Part shown: positions 10,191 through 20,220 of the stretch, one piece after another
Layout of the letters: the number at the start of each line of letters is the position of its first letter
Numbering within the stretch: position 1 is the first letter of the stretch
Source of the DNA: Euryodendron excelsum
Taxonomy: Eukaryota; Streptophyta; Magnoliopsida; Ericales; Pentaphylacaceae
Length of the DNA: 64,000 nt
NCBI GenBank assembly: GCA_033060915.1
Contig: CM065392.1
Span: 7,801,501-7,865,500 of the forward strand
Direction: 5' to 3'
Position numbers and translations under genes: made by a program
Notes under the pieces: model-generated
What the model was told of the DNA's origin: nothing
Databases searched by the model: none
Seen by the model: the letters and a program-made list of their open reading frames with translations, nothing else

Positions 10191-10681
10191 TGATGATGTA
10201 GTGAATTTATACAATCTCCCCGACCTCTGATGCAAATGGTTGAAGTGATGAATCTTACTACTTGGAACACCGGTGTGGTGCCTGCCAAAGACACTCCGAT
10301 GGCAAAGTTAGGCTAGAGATAAATGGGCAAAATACTAATGCTCAAGAGTTAATATTTTTCGTACCTAAGGAGCTAATCATGCCCTCAAATTATGCACCAA
10401 GGATCGTGGGAGCGAACCATGCCCCCATGTTAGGCTTCATGGACCGTGCCCCCAGTAGTGGACGAAACCGTATCAATCATGGGATCGTGGAGGTTGATCC
10501 TCAGGCGAGAATCTCAAGATACCTTAACGATGCTGATTGATACCTTGTTGGGGCTCTGTCCTTCCAGGTTTGTCGGCACACCTGGTCAAGAGGGAGCTTG
10601 GGGCGACTGGTCTGGAGACGCGGTCTGAACTTCTATGGTCTGCCCAGTGAGGGCAAATTGGTTATACTTATCACACTATCA
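10191..10681 (-). repeat. 5' LTR of the Tat-like element
   Basis: Starts TGATGATGTAGTG and ends CACACTATCA on the + strand. It is homologous to 239-790 but shorter (491 against 552 bp). The adjoining CCTTG is the right copy of the target-site duplication, and the sequence after it resumes the NLR flank (TATCAACAATACACAG) exactly as in unit B. Confidence 0.88.
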
Positions 10682-10686
10682 CCTTG

Positions 10687-10982
10687 TATCAACAATACAC
10701 AGTAAAAAGAAAAAGTATCACATTTTCAACTTTGGCTGAAAGTGAATGTAGGCACTTGGGCAAACAGCCAGCCAACCAACGATTCTAATAAAGGTGATAT
10801 GATAAACGTGAGCAAGGAAGGCCGGTACAACCACTACATTAATGTCCAGCTCTAATAAAGGTAATTGACCCACCAGTCTCCATTCTCCAACTCTCCAAGT
10901 TGCTCTGGCTCCTCTGTTTGTTTAGCGCCCCTGTACTTTTACCATTGCCATTGCCCAATCTTTCTTACTCTTGTTCAAGAAC
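10687..10982 (+). promoter_or_regulatory. Conserved 5' flank / presumptive promoter and leader of NLR-1A
   Basis: The sequence matches 38092-38384 with about 3% difference by eye, and 26480-26880 less closely. It leads straight into the CNL relic. No clear TATA box could be assigned. Its retention in three copies suggests it belongs to the ancestral NLR transcription unit. Confidence 0.6.
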
Positions 10983-12692
10983 GCGGCTGAAACAACGCTC
11001 TTCATCAACCTTGCGGAGAGAGTTCTAGGGATGGTAAGCTTCCTCGGTCTCCTGAAGGTTGGCTTGGCATGGGGTGTCGAGGATGAGCTGAAAAGACTTG
11101 AGGGCACCTGGTCCATCATCAAGGCGTTGCTGTTGGATGCTGAGGAGAACCAGGGATGAAAGATTGTGTGATGACGATATGGTTGAAGAGACTCCAAGAT
11201 GCTTCCCATGAAGCAAGTAACTTGCTGAATGAATTCAGGTACCAAGTTTTGCTGCGTCAAGTGGTGAATGATTGTAGTATTAGAGTAAAGGGACGCAACT
11301 TTCTTTTCATGCTCAAACCCACTTATATTCCAGTATAGTATGAGTCGTAAAATTAAAAAGATCAGAAAGACGTTAGACGCGATTGCAGATGATAGAACTA
11401 TGATAGCTCATCTAATCAATCAAGAGGATAGAAAAACCCAAAGCATAATTAGTCGGTCAGCCTCCTCCGGGGCAACAGGGTCAGACTTTGTTGGAAGGGC
11501 CAGAGACCAAGAAAGGATTTTACAAATTCTAAGGACCACTTCGGATAGTACTAATGTTGATGATGAGATTATACCTGTCATCCCCATTGTTGGCCTTTGA
11601 GCTGTTGGTAAGACCAGACTATTTAAATTGGTGTATGATGAAAGAGTAGTTAGGCATTTTGAGTTGAGGATGTGGATGAAAGTAGAAAAAGCTTTTAATG
11701 TTAAACGCGTGGTGCAAAACACTATTCGGTGCATAAGTACTACTAATTCCCATTCTCCTAGTGGCGACTTCACTATGACTAAGTTACGGAGCATCATACG
11801 AGATAAATTGCATGGTAGGAGATTTTTACTCGTCTTGGACGATGTATGTAATTGTGATAATCCTAATTGGGTTAAGTTCAGTAAGTTCTTGAGAGGTGAA
11901 ACCAATGGAAGTAAGATCATAGTTTCAACTTTGGGCACAGTTTAGGAAGTCTTTCAGTTGAGGATTGCCATGAATTGCTTTTGAAATGGGCAGGTCGTGC
12001 AAAACTAGGGGAACCAACATGTAAACCTGTTAGAAATTGGAAAAGATATTGCAAAAAATTGCAAAGGATATCCTGTTGCACCGAAGGCACTAGGCAGCTC
12101 ACTTTTCAAAAAGACCGAAGGAAATGACTGGTTGTACCTGAAAGATATTGAGCCATCGGAGTTGGACCAAAACAAACATGCAGTTTTTTTTCTTATTAAT
12201 ATTGAGCTACGACCCATTAACTGTTGAATTGAAATGCTGTTTCATATATTGTTCAATCTTTCCAAAGAACCATGAAATCGAAGTTGATAAGTTGATCCGG
12301 TAGTGGATGGCGCAGGGGCTGATCAGTCAATCTTCTGGCCTAAACCTTGGGTTGGAAGAGGATACCGCCGCTGGATATTTGGACCAATTATGTTCGATAT
12401 TTTTCTTAGACAAGGTTGAAAAAGATGGCAATTTATTAAATACTTGTAGAATGCCTGAGATTGTTAATGATCTTGTAGTATCGATGGTGAAGCAAGAATG
12501 CTGATTGTTATGGTAGGGTTAAGCATGTATCATTTCGTGATTTGGATGGTCACAAAGTTAATCAAACTAAAGGATCTGTGGACCGTTCTCTCTCCATTTC
12601 AAGTGGTGGCAGCCGGTGGTGAAGGCTTTGTTCACAGATGTATCACGAGGTTCAAGTATCTCTGTGTGCTTGATTTCAGTGACTCATGCTTC
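10983..12692 (+). pseudogene. NLR-1A: CC-NBS-LRR (CNL) resistance-gene relic
   Basis: The order of parts follows RGA2/RGA4-type CNLs, intracellular immune receptors: coiled coil (VEDELKRLEGTW, LNEFRYQVLLRQVV), NB-ARC and winged helix (CCFIYCSIFPKN, WMAQGL), then the first LRR. The start is lost: the codon that is ATG in unit B (38385) reads GCG here. A TGA and a frame change occur at about 11157. The P-loop reads GL, stop, AVGKT, with the TGA at 11598 replacing a glycine. Kinase-2 FLLVLDDV and RNBS-B GSKIIVST are kept. More stops follow at 11943 and 12301. The gene ends at a junction in LRR1 (DFSDSCF), where the opposite-strand NLR-2 begins. Most LRRs are missing, so it is certainly non-functional. 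Confidence 0.9.
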
Positions 12693-13893
12693 AATCTACC
12701 AATGGAATCTGGCAACACTTGAAAGCAAAATCCTTTAGTTTGAAGAATGACTTTGTGACCACTTCCTCTGAAAAATTAAAATCATAAAATGATACATACT
12801 TAAGCCCAGCACAAAATGGTCCATAACGAAAATTTGCACTACAAAAGTATTCTTCTTTGGCAATTGATAATGCATGATCATGAATGATCTCGGACATTCT
12901 ACATGTATTTAATAAATAGCCAGGCATTTCAATGTTGTCTAAGAAAAATATCGAACATAATTGATTCACATATTCAGTGCCAATATCTTCCAACTCTTGG
13001 TTTAGGCCAGATGGTTGAAGGAGCCCTTGCGCCATCCATAACTCGATCAACCTAGCCGTTTGAATCTCGTAATTTTTGGGAAAAAGTGAACAATACATGA
13101 AACAACGTTTTAAGTCAGCTGGTAAGGGATTGTAGCTCGATCTTAAAACGAGTAAAATGTCATAGTTATTTATCCTTCCAGTTCAACCATTCATGTCCAA
13201 GACACCTCATATAATGAAGCAGGTTGCCTAGGGTCTCTGCTGCAAGAGGAGATCCTTTGCACTTCACAAATTCAATTGCTATTTCTATTAGGTCTGCAGG
13301 TACTTCCCCCAGTACTGTTGTAAGACCTGCCCAATACAAAAGAAAATCATAGCAATTCTCAGCAGAAAGACCCCTATATTGTACGTGGGAACCGTGCCAA
13401 CAGTTGAAGGCTTGAAGCAACTAACTTGTCAATACGATCTTGCTTCCATCGGCACCACATCTCAAAACTTCACCTAAATTAACCCAATCACTGTTATAGC
13501 AATGGCTTACGTGGTCTAAGACGAGCCAAAATCTCTTACCAGCCAATTTGTCTTGAAGTAGGACCTGTAAGTCATTCTTGTTGAACTCTGCACAAGGGAA
13601 AGGGGGACCATTTATCCACCGAATAACTTGTTGCATAACACGTTTATCTTGTGCTACTCTCACCCAAATCCTCAAATGAAATCGACCAACTATGCTTTGA
13701 TCATTATACACCAATTTAACTAGTGTGGACTTACCAATACCTCCAATGCCAACAATTGGGATGATAGATATATTCTCATCAACCCTCGAGGTCATTAAAA
13801 GTTGTAACATCCATCTCCTATCTTCGCCCCTCCCAATAACGTAGGACTCGTCTACATTTCTTGGATTGGTGGAAGAGGATGACTATTGGGTTT
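12684..13893 (-). pseudogene. NLR-2A: 5'- and 3'-truncated CNL relic, tail-to-tail with NLR-1A
   Basis: The - strand frames give a linker (NVDESYVIGRGEDRR), an intact P-loop (GIGGIGKSTL, about 13730), RNBS-A (RFHLRIWVRV), kinase-2 with one change (LVLDHV instead of LVLDDV), RNBS-B (SKIVLTS), a GLPLA-like block (GSPLAAETLG), the winged helix ([19 protein letters not shown]) and the first LRR (CFQVLPDSIG). A TAG after KIVLTS (about 13418) is specific to this copy; unit B has Gln there. The coiled coil is absent. About 40 codons appear deleted between FFKLKD and CFQVLPD. The stop before SSSSTNPRNV and the missing start make it a relic. Confidence 0.87.
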
Positions 13894-14454
13894 ATCTTTC
13901 ATTCTACAGCCATGGGTGAGCGTGTTTTTAAGGCTTTGAAGAATCGAGAGAACCGTAAATAGTGCTGATTGTTTGTCAATTGATAGTGTGATTGATAGGA
14001 ATGCTTGTTTATTTTCTGTCAACCTTCCCCATGATTTTCTGAAAATGCTGATTTAAATGGGTTCAATGAGAAAATTGGACCCCAAATCATCAATTGCATT
14101 TCTTTTCTTTTTTCTCTTTCCTTTTTTTCCCAAATCATCATTAATAACAACTCATTTATTCCACTGTTCACCAATTTAAACCCTACAATTGACAGTCCTC
14201 AGTAACATTCAGAACAGAATGACTAGGAGAGGGGATGATAGTCATGATAAGAAATTAATTGCAATAGATGAAGGGAATGGACAAATGATTAACTCTCTCC
14301 TTATATTCTTCCCCTCCCCTTTTTTTTTTTTTTTTTTTCCTTTTCAAATTCTGAAACACACAAAATTGATTAAGGATCTGTTTGGTGCAAGAAAAGGAAA
14401 TCAATTTTTCTTTTTGGTTACCACATAAGATGAACGGTACTTATGATTAGCATA
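13894..14454. repeat. Spacer shared by units A and B upstream of NLR-2
   Basis: It aligns closely with 56216-56780. It includes a pyrimidine-rich stretch and a long T run (about 14318-14338) that is shorter in unit B. No coding signal was recognised. This is probably former intron or upstream sequence of NLR-2, since the coiled-coil exon is missing here. Confidence 0.75.
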
Positions 14455-14699
14455 CCCCTGAACCCCCTTTATAGAAAATGAAACTTTTATTTTTAATTTC
14501 CTTCAATTTGGAGCACAGATTATCGACAAAGAACTAGACTATTTCGGGGTGATGTGGCCACATTGACAGAACCATTTCGAAGATCCAAGTTTTTTCCCCA
14601 ATTGAATCACATGTTTGCATGAAAGTGTAGGCAATTACAAGTAGTCGACAAATCCGATTACATTCAGCAGGTCATTTAGTGTAATATGAGTTCAAGCCA

Positions 14700-14730
<31 letters not shown>

Positions 14731-15865
14731 CAGTAGTTATACAGCATCATTGATGACAGTTAACCCCAAGTTCAGAAAAGCAAATACCACAAGAACACTA
14801 AATATATATGTCTCAAGATAACAAATACCCAAAGCATATTATACAACATTAAAGCAGAATCCTGAATGCAACTAAGGTGGAGAGTCTACAGGCAAATCCT
14901 GTTGAACAGCATGAAATCTGTAAATTGCCCAAAAACAAAAAAAAAATGAAGAAAAGGCATGAGATCTCAATGATTAGAAAAATCAGGGATAATCCTGAAG
15001 CACCATATGCATCTCTCCTTTGAAAGACATTAAGTTCCAAGCATGTTGGAGTATGATCTGCCAAAAACCAAGCATCAAGTGGAGTTTTAATACTGCGGCG
15101 TTTGGATTTCTTGAATTGTATTCCCATACCTTGGGTTTTGGGGCAACTAGACTTGTTTTATTACAGTCCATAGTATCATTTTTGGAGTGGGTTTTTTATT
15201 TCTTATTTTTTTTGTTTTGATACTAAGGACAACACACAAAGGCAAAAATTACAAAAGTTCCTTTTGAAGACGGGAACAAAGATCCTTTTGGACTGGGTGA
15301 TAATTACACTTCATAGTATAATTTGTAATTTAAAGGTGATAATTTTTTTGAAGGCAATCCTTGACAGGGAGTAACATTACAATTTTGATTGAAAGTTCAT
15401 GCACATACAATTGAAAAGCCAATTTTAAATCTAGGTAAAACTTAGAAAGTGAAAAGTGCAATTTACAATTATCATTACGGGGGAGATACGAGAGTCTAGG
15501 ATTCAAAAAACTTTGGAAAGAAAATAGTAGGAGAGATCAGTAATAAAATTAGAAACTAGCTTTAGTTAAACGACATTGGAAATTAGTACAGACCTATCGA
15601 GGGCTGGCAATGGAGATAATAACTTCATCCTTCCCTTCTAAAATAAAATCTCTATTCTGTCAACACACAAAGTCTCCATCCAACATCTGCTACTTCATGC
15701 TTCATGTTTCTCCCTCTGCTCGAAGACAATGAAGGGAAAATGGCAGGTACATCTGAAATGGAAGAATTCATATCCATTACATCCACTCGGGCAATGTCAA
15801 GAAGCCATGAGAAGAAACAATGAGTAAGAAAATTTCCGAAGGCAACAATGTACCTAGTCTTTAAT
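14455..15865. repeat. NLR spacer block (three copies in the window) with (GA)n
   Basis: The block matches 56770-56847 plus 62037-63796, and part of it (14455-15235) matches 24690-25505 in reverse. It holds a (GA)n run at 14701-14730 and the shared stretch TTTTGGGGCAACTAGACTTG (about 15137). It lies downstream of the NLR-3 stop. I see no gene in it, and open frames here are short and unrelated between copies. The junction CGACAAAGAACTAG (about 14526) is the empty site of the chromovirus found in unit B. Confidence 0.85.
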
Positions 15866-17662
15866 TTATTGAAGCCACCTAAGGCCTCGAAAATGCTCCC
15901 ACTCTGACAAGTTAAGGTTAGGACAACTGCTAATCACGAGATTCTTTAAGGTGCCTAGGTTACTAGGCAAAGATGTCAAACTTGGACATGATGCTATGGA
16001 CAATGTTTTAAAGGCAGTGAGAAGTTGCATCCCTTCGGGCAAAGATGTAAGATTTCCACATCCAGCAAGCCACAAGGACCGCAAAGAGGTCAGGCGCTGT
16101 ATTTCTGTCGCTGGCAAACAACTCTGTTGTGTGGTTAGATACAAATGCCTGAGGCTGATCAAGTCCCCTATGTTCTTTGGCAATTCCTGAATTCTATCGC
16201 AATACCAAATTCGCAAAGTCTGCAAATGGTACAACTTGCAAATTGTATTTGGGAGTGTTTTGATGCTTGCATTCCCCGTGAGGTCAAGAAACCTCAAATG
16301 CTTTAAATTACCTATGGAACGTGGCAATGCTTCAAAACACGAGTCACTTAAATCTAGAAAACGCAAGTACTTGAACCTCGAGATGCATCTGTCAACAAAA
16401 GATTTGTCACCACCTCCCACCCCTTGAAATGGAAAGAAAATAGTCCGCAGATTCTTAAATTTGAGCAAGGCCTCTTTCCCCAAAGAATCAGAGTTGATAA
16501 ATGATACATGCTTAACTCTCTTAGAGCTGAGCCTTGAATGAGAATTTGGAGTTGAGCATTCATTCTGTGCCATCAATGTTGCAAGATCATGTATGAACTC
16601 AGGCATTCTACACATGTCTAACAAATTGCCTTGCAGTTCAACTTTGTCTAAGAAAAATATCGAACATAATCTATCCAAATACTCGGCACCGGTATCTTCC
16701 ATCTCATGGTCTAGGCCTAGGGGATCGAATGAGCCCCTGCGCCATCCACAACTGGATCAATTTATCGTTTTCAATCTCATAATTCTTCGGGAAAACTGAA
16801 CAATAAATGAAACACCTTTTCAAGTTAGATGGCAGTGGGTCGTAACTCAATCTCAACGCCGGCAAAATGCAAACTTTATACGGCTCTAATTCCCAAAACT
16901 CTTTATCCTTCACAAACAACCAATAATTTTCATTATTATTCTTATCCAGGAAGTTGCCTAGAGCTCGTGCCGCAAGAGGGTTCCCCTGGCACTTCTTGAC
17001 GATTTCCTGTGCCATTTCTAAGAGGTTTGCTTGTTGTTCCCCCACCTCCTGACCAAATGGCCATCTTAGAAGCAATTTATAGCAGTCATCATCTGAAAGA
17101 CCCTTTAAAATGTGCATGGGCACCGTGCCAACAGTAGATGCAACTGACATGCTGCGCGAAATCACTATGATCTTCTTAGTTCAGAAGAAAGAAAAAAATA
17201 AATAATCGCATCCAAGGCACGATTAATATCGCTTTCCTTAAGACGATATTCGCCCCCACCAATTCTCAGAATCTGGTGTGCACCTGGTTAATGGCGAATC
17301 GCCTCCAGGATACAATGGAGCCCAGAAAAATCTGTAATTCTGACTGCGTGTTGCACACATGAAATCAGACCCGAATACCCTCTGATTATCAAGTCTGTCA
17401 AGAATCTGAATGTCTATTTCTGCAGAAACAGACTTCAGAGATGATAAATAATAAAACTAGAAAAGAATCAAGAACTGTATTGCCTTTCAATACATAGAGA
17501 AGTTGTAGGAAAAATTAAAAATATTTTTGTCTACGAATTTGCCATGTTTTTATAGACATTTTGGTGTCTTTTTGGACCAGACATGACTGTTAGAATTCAA
17601 ATAATAACTGATTTCTAACAGTCACTTGCAGGTTTAAACACAGCCGTCGGATCGCTCATTTC

Positions 17663-17923
17663 TTAATCTAACGGTGTAGATCGCATCAATTTATTATTTC
17701 CTATTGATGTTTTCTTCACCAAGTCCCTTGCAAGTCCTTTAGTAAGCGGATCTGCCAAGTTTTGGCATGATCTCACAAAATCTATGGTGATAATTCCATT
17801 AGTAAGCATTTGTCTCACACTACTATGTCTCAGGCCAATATGCCTAGATTTGCCATTATAAATGTGGCTATATGCTCGTGACAGTATAGCCTCACTATCA
17901 CAATGCAAAGATATAGGTGACAT
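17663..17923 (-). pseudogene. Ty1/copia RNase H C-terminal fragment
   Basis: The translation contains HCDSEAILSRAYSHIYNGKS, RHIGLRHSSVRQML and NLADPLTKGLARDLV, diagnostic of the copia RNase H end. It is open to its natural stop, but the upstream pol is absent. The 5' break at about 17924 adjoins an unrelated LTR-like segment beginning TGTTGAAATTATTTTC. Confidence 0.9.
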
Positions 17924-17924
17924 C

Positions 17925-18377
17925 TGTTGAAATTATTTTCAAAATATATAATATATGTAGTAGTTTTGGGGTTTTTCCATTTTGATTTTGACTAGCTTTG
18001 AAGAAAGTCTTTATTGCCTTATTAAATGAATCCCACATCGAAAAGTGAGAAGTTTTATAAGGCATTTATAAATGCCAACAACTTTCTATGTATTGTTTTA
18101 GAGCAATGATTGGGTGTAGCACTCAAGTGTGAGCATGTGTGCCAAGCCACATGTGCGCCACGCGCACGTCTCGCGTGCGAGTCGCGTGGCGCAATGTGGC
18201 GCTTTAGTGGCGCACTTGGCACTTGGACACGTGGCACGTGCGCGTGTGGCGTGTGATCAAGACCATTGATTTTTGTCAATCATGATGATCAACGATCGGA
18301 TGGCTAATACATAAGCAAAAAAGATCGTATGGTGAGAACCACACTTGATCATAAAGGTGTGATGTATGATATGATCA
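17925..18377 (+). repeat. LTR-like spacer with CACGTG-rich GC island between the inverted arms
   Basis: It begins TGTTGAAATTATTTTC, contains TCCCACATCGAAAAGTGAG and GTTTTATAAGGC (both common in plant copia LTRs), and ends TATGATCA. The interval 18135-18255 is dense in CpG and in ACGTG/CACGTG and CGCGTG motifs, unlike the AT-rich surroundings. I see no target-site duplication. It may be a second copia LTR caught between the arms; this is inference. Confidence 0.5.
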
Positions 18378-19235
18378 AATAATAAATTGATGCAATCTAC
18401 ACCGTTAGATTAAGAAATGAGCGATCCGACGGCTGTGTTTAAACCTGCAAGTGACTGTTAGAAATCAGTTATTATTTGAATTCTAACAGTCATGTCTGGT
18501 CCAAAAAGACACCAAAATGTCTATAAACACATGGCAAATTCGCAGACAAAAATATTTTTAATTTTTCCTACAACTTCTCTATGTATTGAAAGGCAATACA
18601 GTTCTTGATTCTTTTCTAGTTTTATTATTTATCATCTCTGAAGTCTGTTTCTGCAGAAATAGACATTCAGATTCTTGGCAGACTTGATAATCAGAGGGTA
18701 TTCGGGTCTAATTTCGTGTGTGCAACACGCAGTCAGAATTACAAATTTTTCTGGGCTCCATTGTATCCTGAAGGCGATTCGCCATTAACCCGATGCACAC
18801 CAGATTCTGAGAATTGGTGGGGGCGAATATCGTCTTAAGGAAAGCGATATTAATCGTGCCTTGGATGCGATTATTCATCTTCTTCTTTCTTCTGGACTAA
18901 CAGTTTGAGCACAAAAAGAACGCGCGTACCTTTCTCTTAATGCTTCCATGATTCACCACTTGATGCAGCAAAGCTTCGTACTCATATTCGTCTAGCACGT
19001 CTTGGGCTTTATAGAAAGCATCTCGCAGTGTCTGCAGCCATAGGGTCATCCACTCGGTTTCGGCCTCTAACTGCCTCTCTTCAGCCTTCAACAGCACCTC
19101 CTTGAAGAACGACACACTGCCCTCAAGCTTGTTCGGCTCACTTTCAACACTCCATGCCAGGCTAACTTCCTGGATAGCAAGAGAACCTAAGTTCCTCACA
19201 AAGTCACCAATAATGGCGAGAATTGTTTCTGCCAT

Positions 19236-20220
19236 GTTCTTGAAGGTACTGTTCTAGGAAAGAAAATTTGAGAAATGAATCAGTGCCTGAGGAACAAAAC
19301 CATGTTCCTGCTCCTCATCCCATATAGATGTGGGTTCCCCAGCTTGGTGCGGTCGAAATAATTACTCCTTCTGAGGAGCTGAAAGCTGCTTTAAAATTTT
19401 AATGTAGAAAGTGTCGTCACAAAATGTGTTTATTTTGTCCTACCTTTCTTCCATTAATTTTTCGTTAATTCCCTTTCATTGAATGATGGACCAGTTATTT
19501 ATATATACACAAATTTTCGATAGCCATAAACCACTTCATATTGTGGCTTTCGAGGACTTACAAGTCGTTAAAGAGAAACAGTAAGAACTTTTTTTTCGTG
19601 CTTCTAATTATAGGTTTTGTAATCAAGTATGGCAGACCTGAATTCACATTTTACACCCTTCAAGACTGCAGTTGAGTTTAACAAGAGAGACGTAAATTTT
19701 GTAGCACCAATGTTTACTAGAACAACCTATTAACTTTGTTTAACAAAAAACTTATTAGCTTTAATCAATGTATAAGACTGCCAAACTATCCCTCTTTAGT
19801 TACAACTTGATTTTTCTAAGTTGTCTCAATACAATATAAGAATCCATGATGAACTTTTTCTTCATAAGGTTTTACCATTATTGCACAATTCCAAATCTTC
19901 AAGTAATATTATCCAATCATGATAAACCTAGCATTAGATATTGGTGGTATATATTTTCTTTGTACTTCAAACAGCCGTTAGTTTTGATGATTTTGAGATC
20001 AAAATACGCAAGAAAAAAAAAAAAACAAAACATATTATCCGACATACTTTAATACCAAATTTTATTAATCTCTTAATCTATAAAGTTTGCGCATTAATTA
20101 GTAAAACCCACCTTCTTTTCCACATTGAAGTTACCTTTACCCTTTCATTTCATTCACTTGCGTCTTCCACAAGTTAATTAGAAACTTTAAAACTACGAGA
20201 AATCATGGTCTTGGCCAACA
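19236..20220. other. AT-rich interval without recognisable genes
   Basis: This is the upstream side of NLR-3A. Part of it (to about 19260) may be the NLR-3 leader. The rest is AT-rich with short A and T runs, and I see no protein family, RNA gene or repeat structure that I can support. Confidence 0.6.

Larger units (their letters stand above)
239..10681 (-). mobile_element. Degenerate Tat-like Ty3/gypsy LTR retrotransposon
   Basis: The element lies on the - strand. Its 5' LTR is 10191-10681 and its 3' LTR is 239-790, both with TGAT...ATCA-type ends. It is flanked by CATTG (234-238) and CCTTG (10682-10686), a 5-bp target-site duplication with one mismatch. The paralogous unit at about 38092 has the uninterrupted site. 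Reading along the - strand come a primer-binding-site-like stretch, gag, protease, RT, RNase H and the integrase zinc-binding part. After these come a 59-bp tandem array and a gene in the opposite direction. The RT motif YIDDMLVKS and the gag motif WCRFHQDYGHDTEDC fit the Tat group. Stops and frameshifts occur throughout and the integrase core is absent, so it cannot be autonomous. A 1.2-kb solo LTR is nested in gag/protease. Confidence 0.9.
17174..18902. mobile_element. Palindromic Ty1/copia 3'-end structure inside NLR-3A
   Basis: Two copies of a 447-bp LTR (TGTTAG...CTAACA) face in opposite directions: 17174-17620 on the - strand and 18456-18902 on the + strand. Each is preceded on its own strand by the same end of a copia RNase H frame (NNKLM...STPLD, stop), so both arms are 3' ends, not a 5' plus a 3' LTR. 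The left arm keeps more of RNase H (17663-17923). The arms differ by only a few percent by eye. No target-site duplication is visible and part of NB-ARC is missing at the site. Confidence 0.82.
15866..19235 (-). pseudogene. NLR-3A: CNL gene interrupted and internally deleted
   Basis: The coiled-coil exon (18897-19235) starts MAETILAIIGDFV and contains DVLDEYEYEALLHQVV, an RGA-type CC domain. Its frame ends at the junction with the inserted LTR, whose TGTTAG supplies the stop. The gene resumes at 17165 with KKIIVISRSMSV (RNBS-B), a GLPLA-like QGNPLAARALG, the winged helix (CFIYCSVFPKNYEI, LWMAQGL) and, after a frameshift at about 16703, an LRR domain to 15866 with repeats such as LRFLDLSDSCF, LPRSIGNLKHL and LTSLPEGMQLL. 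The P-loop to kinase-2 part is missing and replaced by the insertion. The LRR half is the best preserved NLR sequence in the window. The original protein would have acted as an intracellular pathogen sensor (family knowledge). Confidence 0.92.

Noticed and set aside
10922..11260. - strand open frames over NLR-1A (also 38324-38662 in unit B)
   Set aside because: They are mirror images of the coiled-coil coding region; conservation between units reflects the duplication, not coding.
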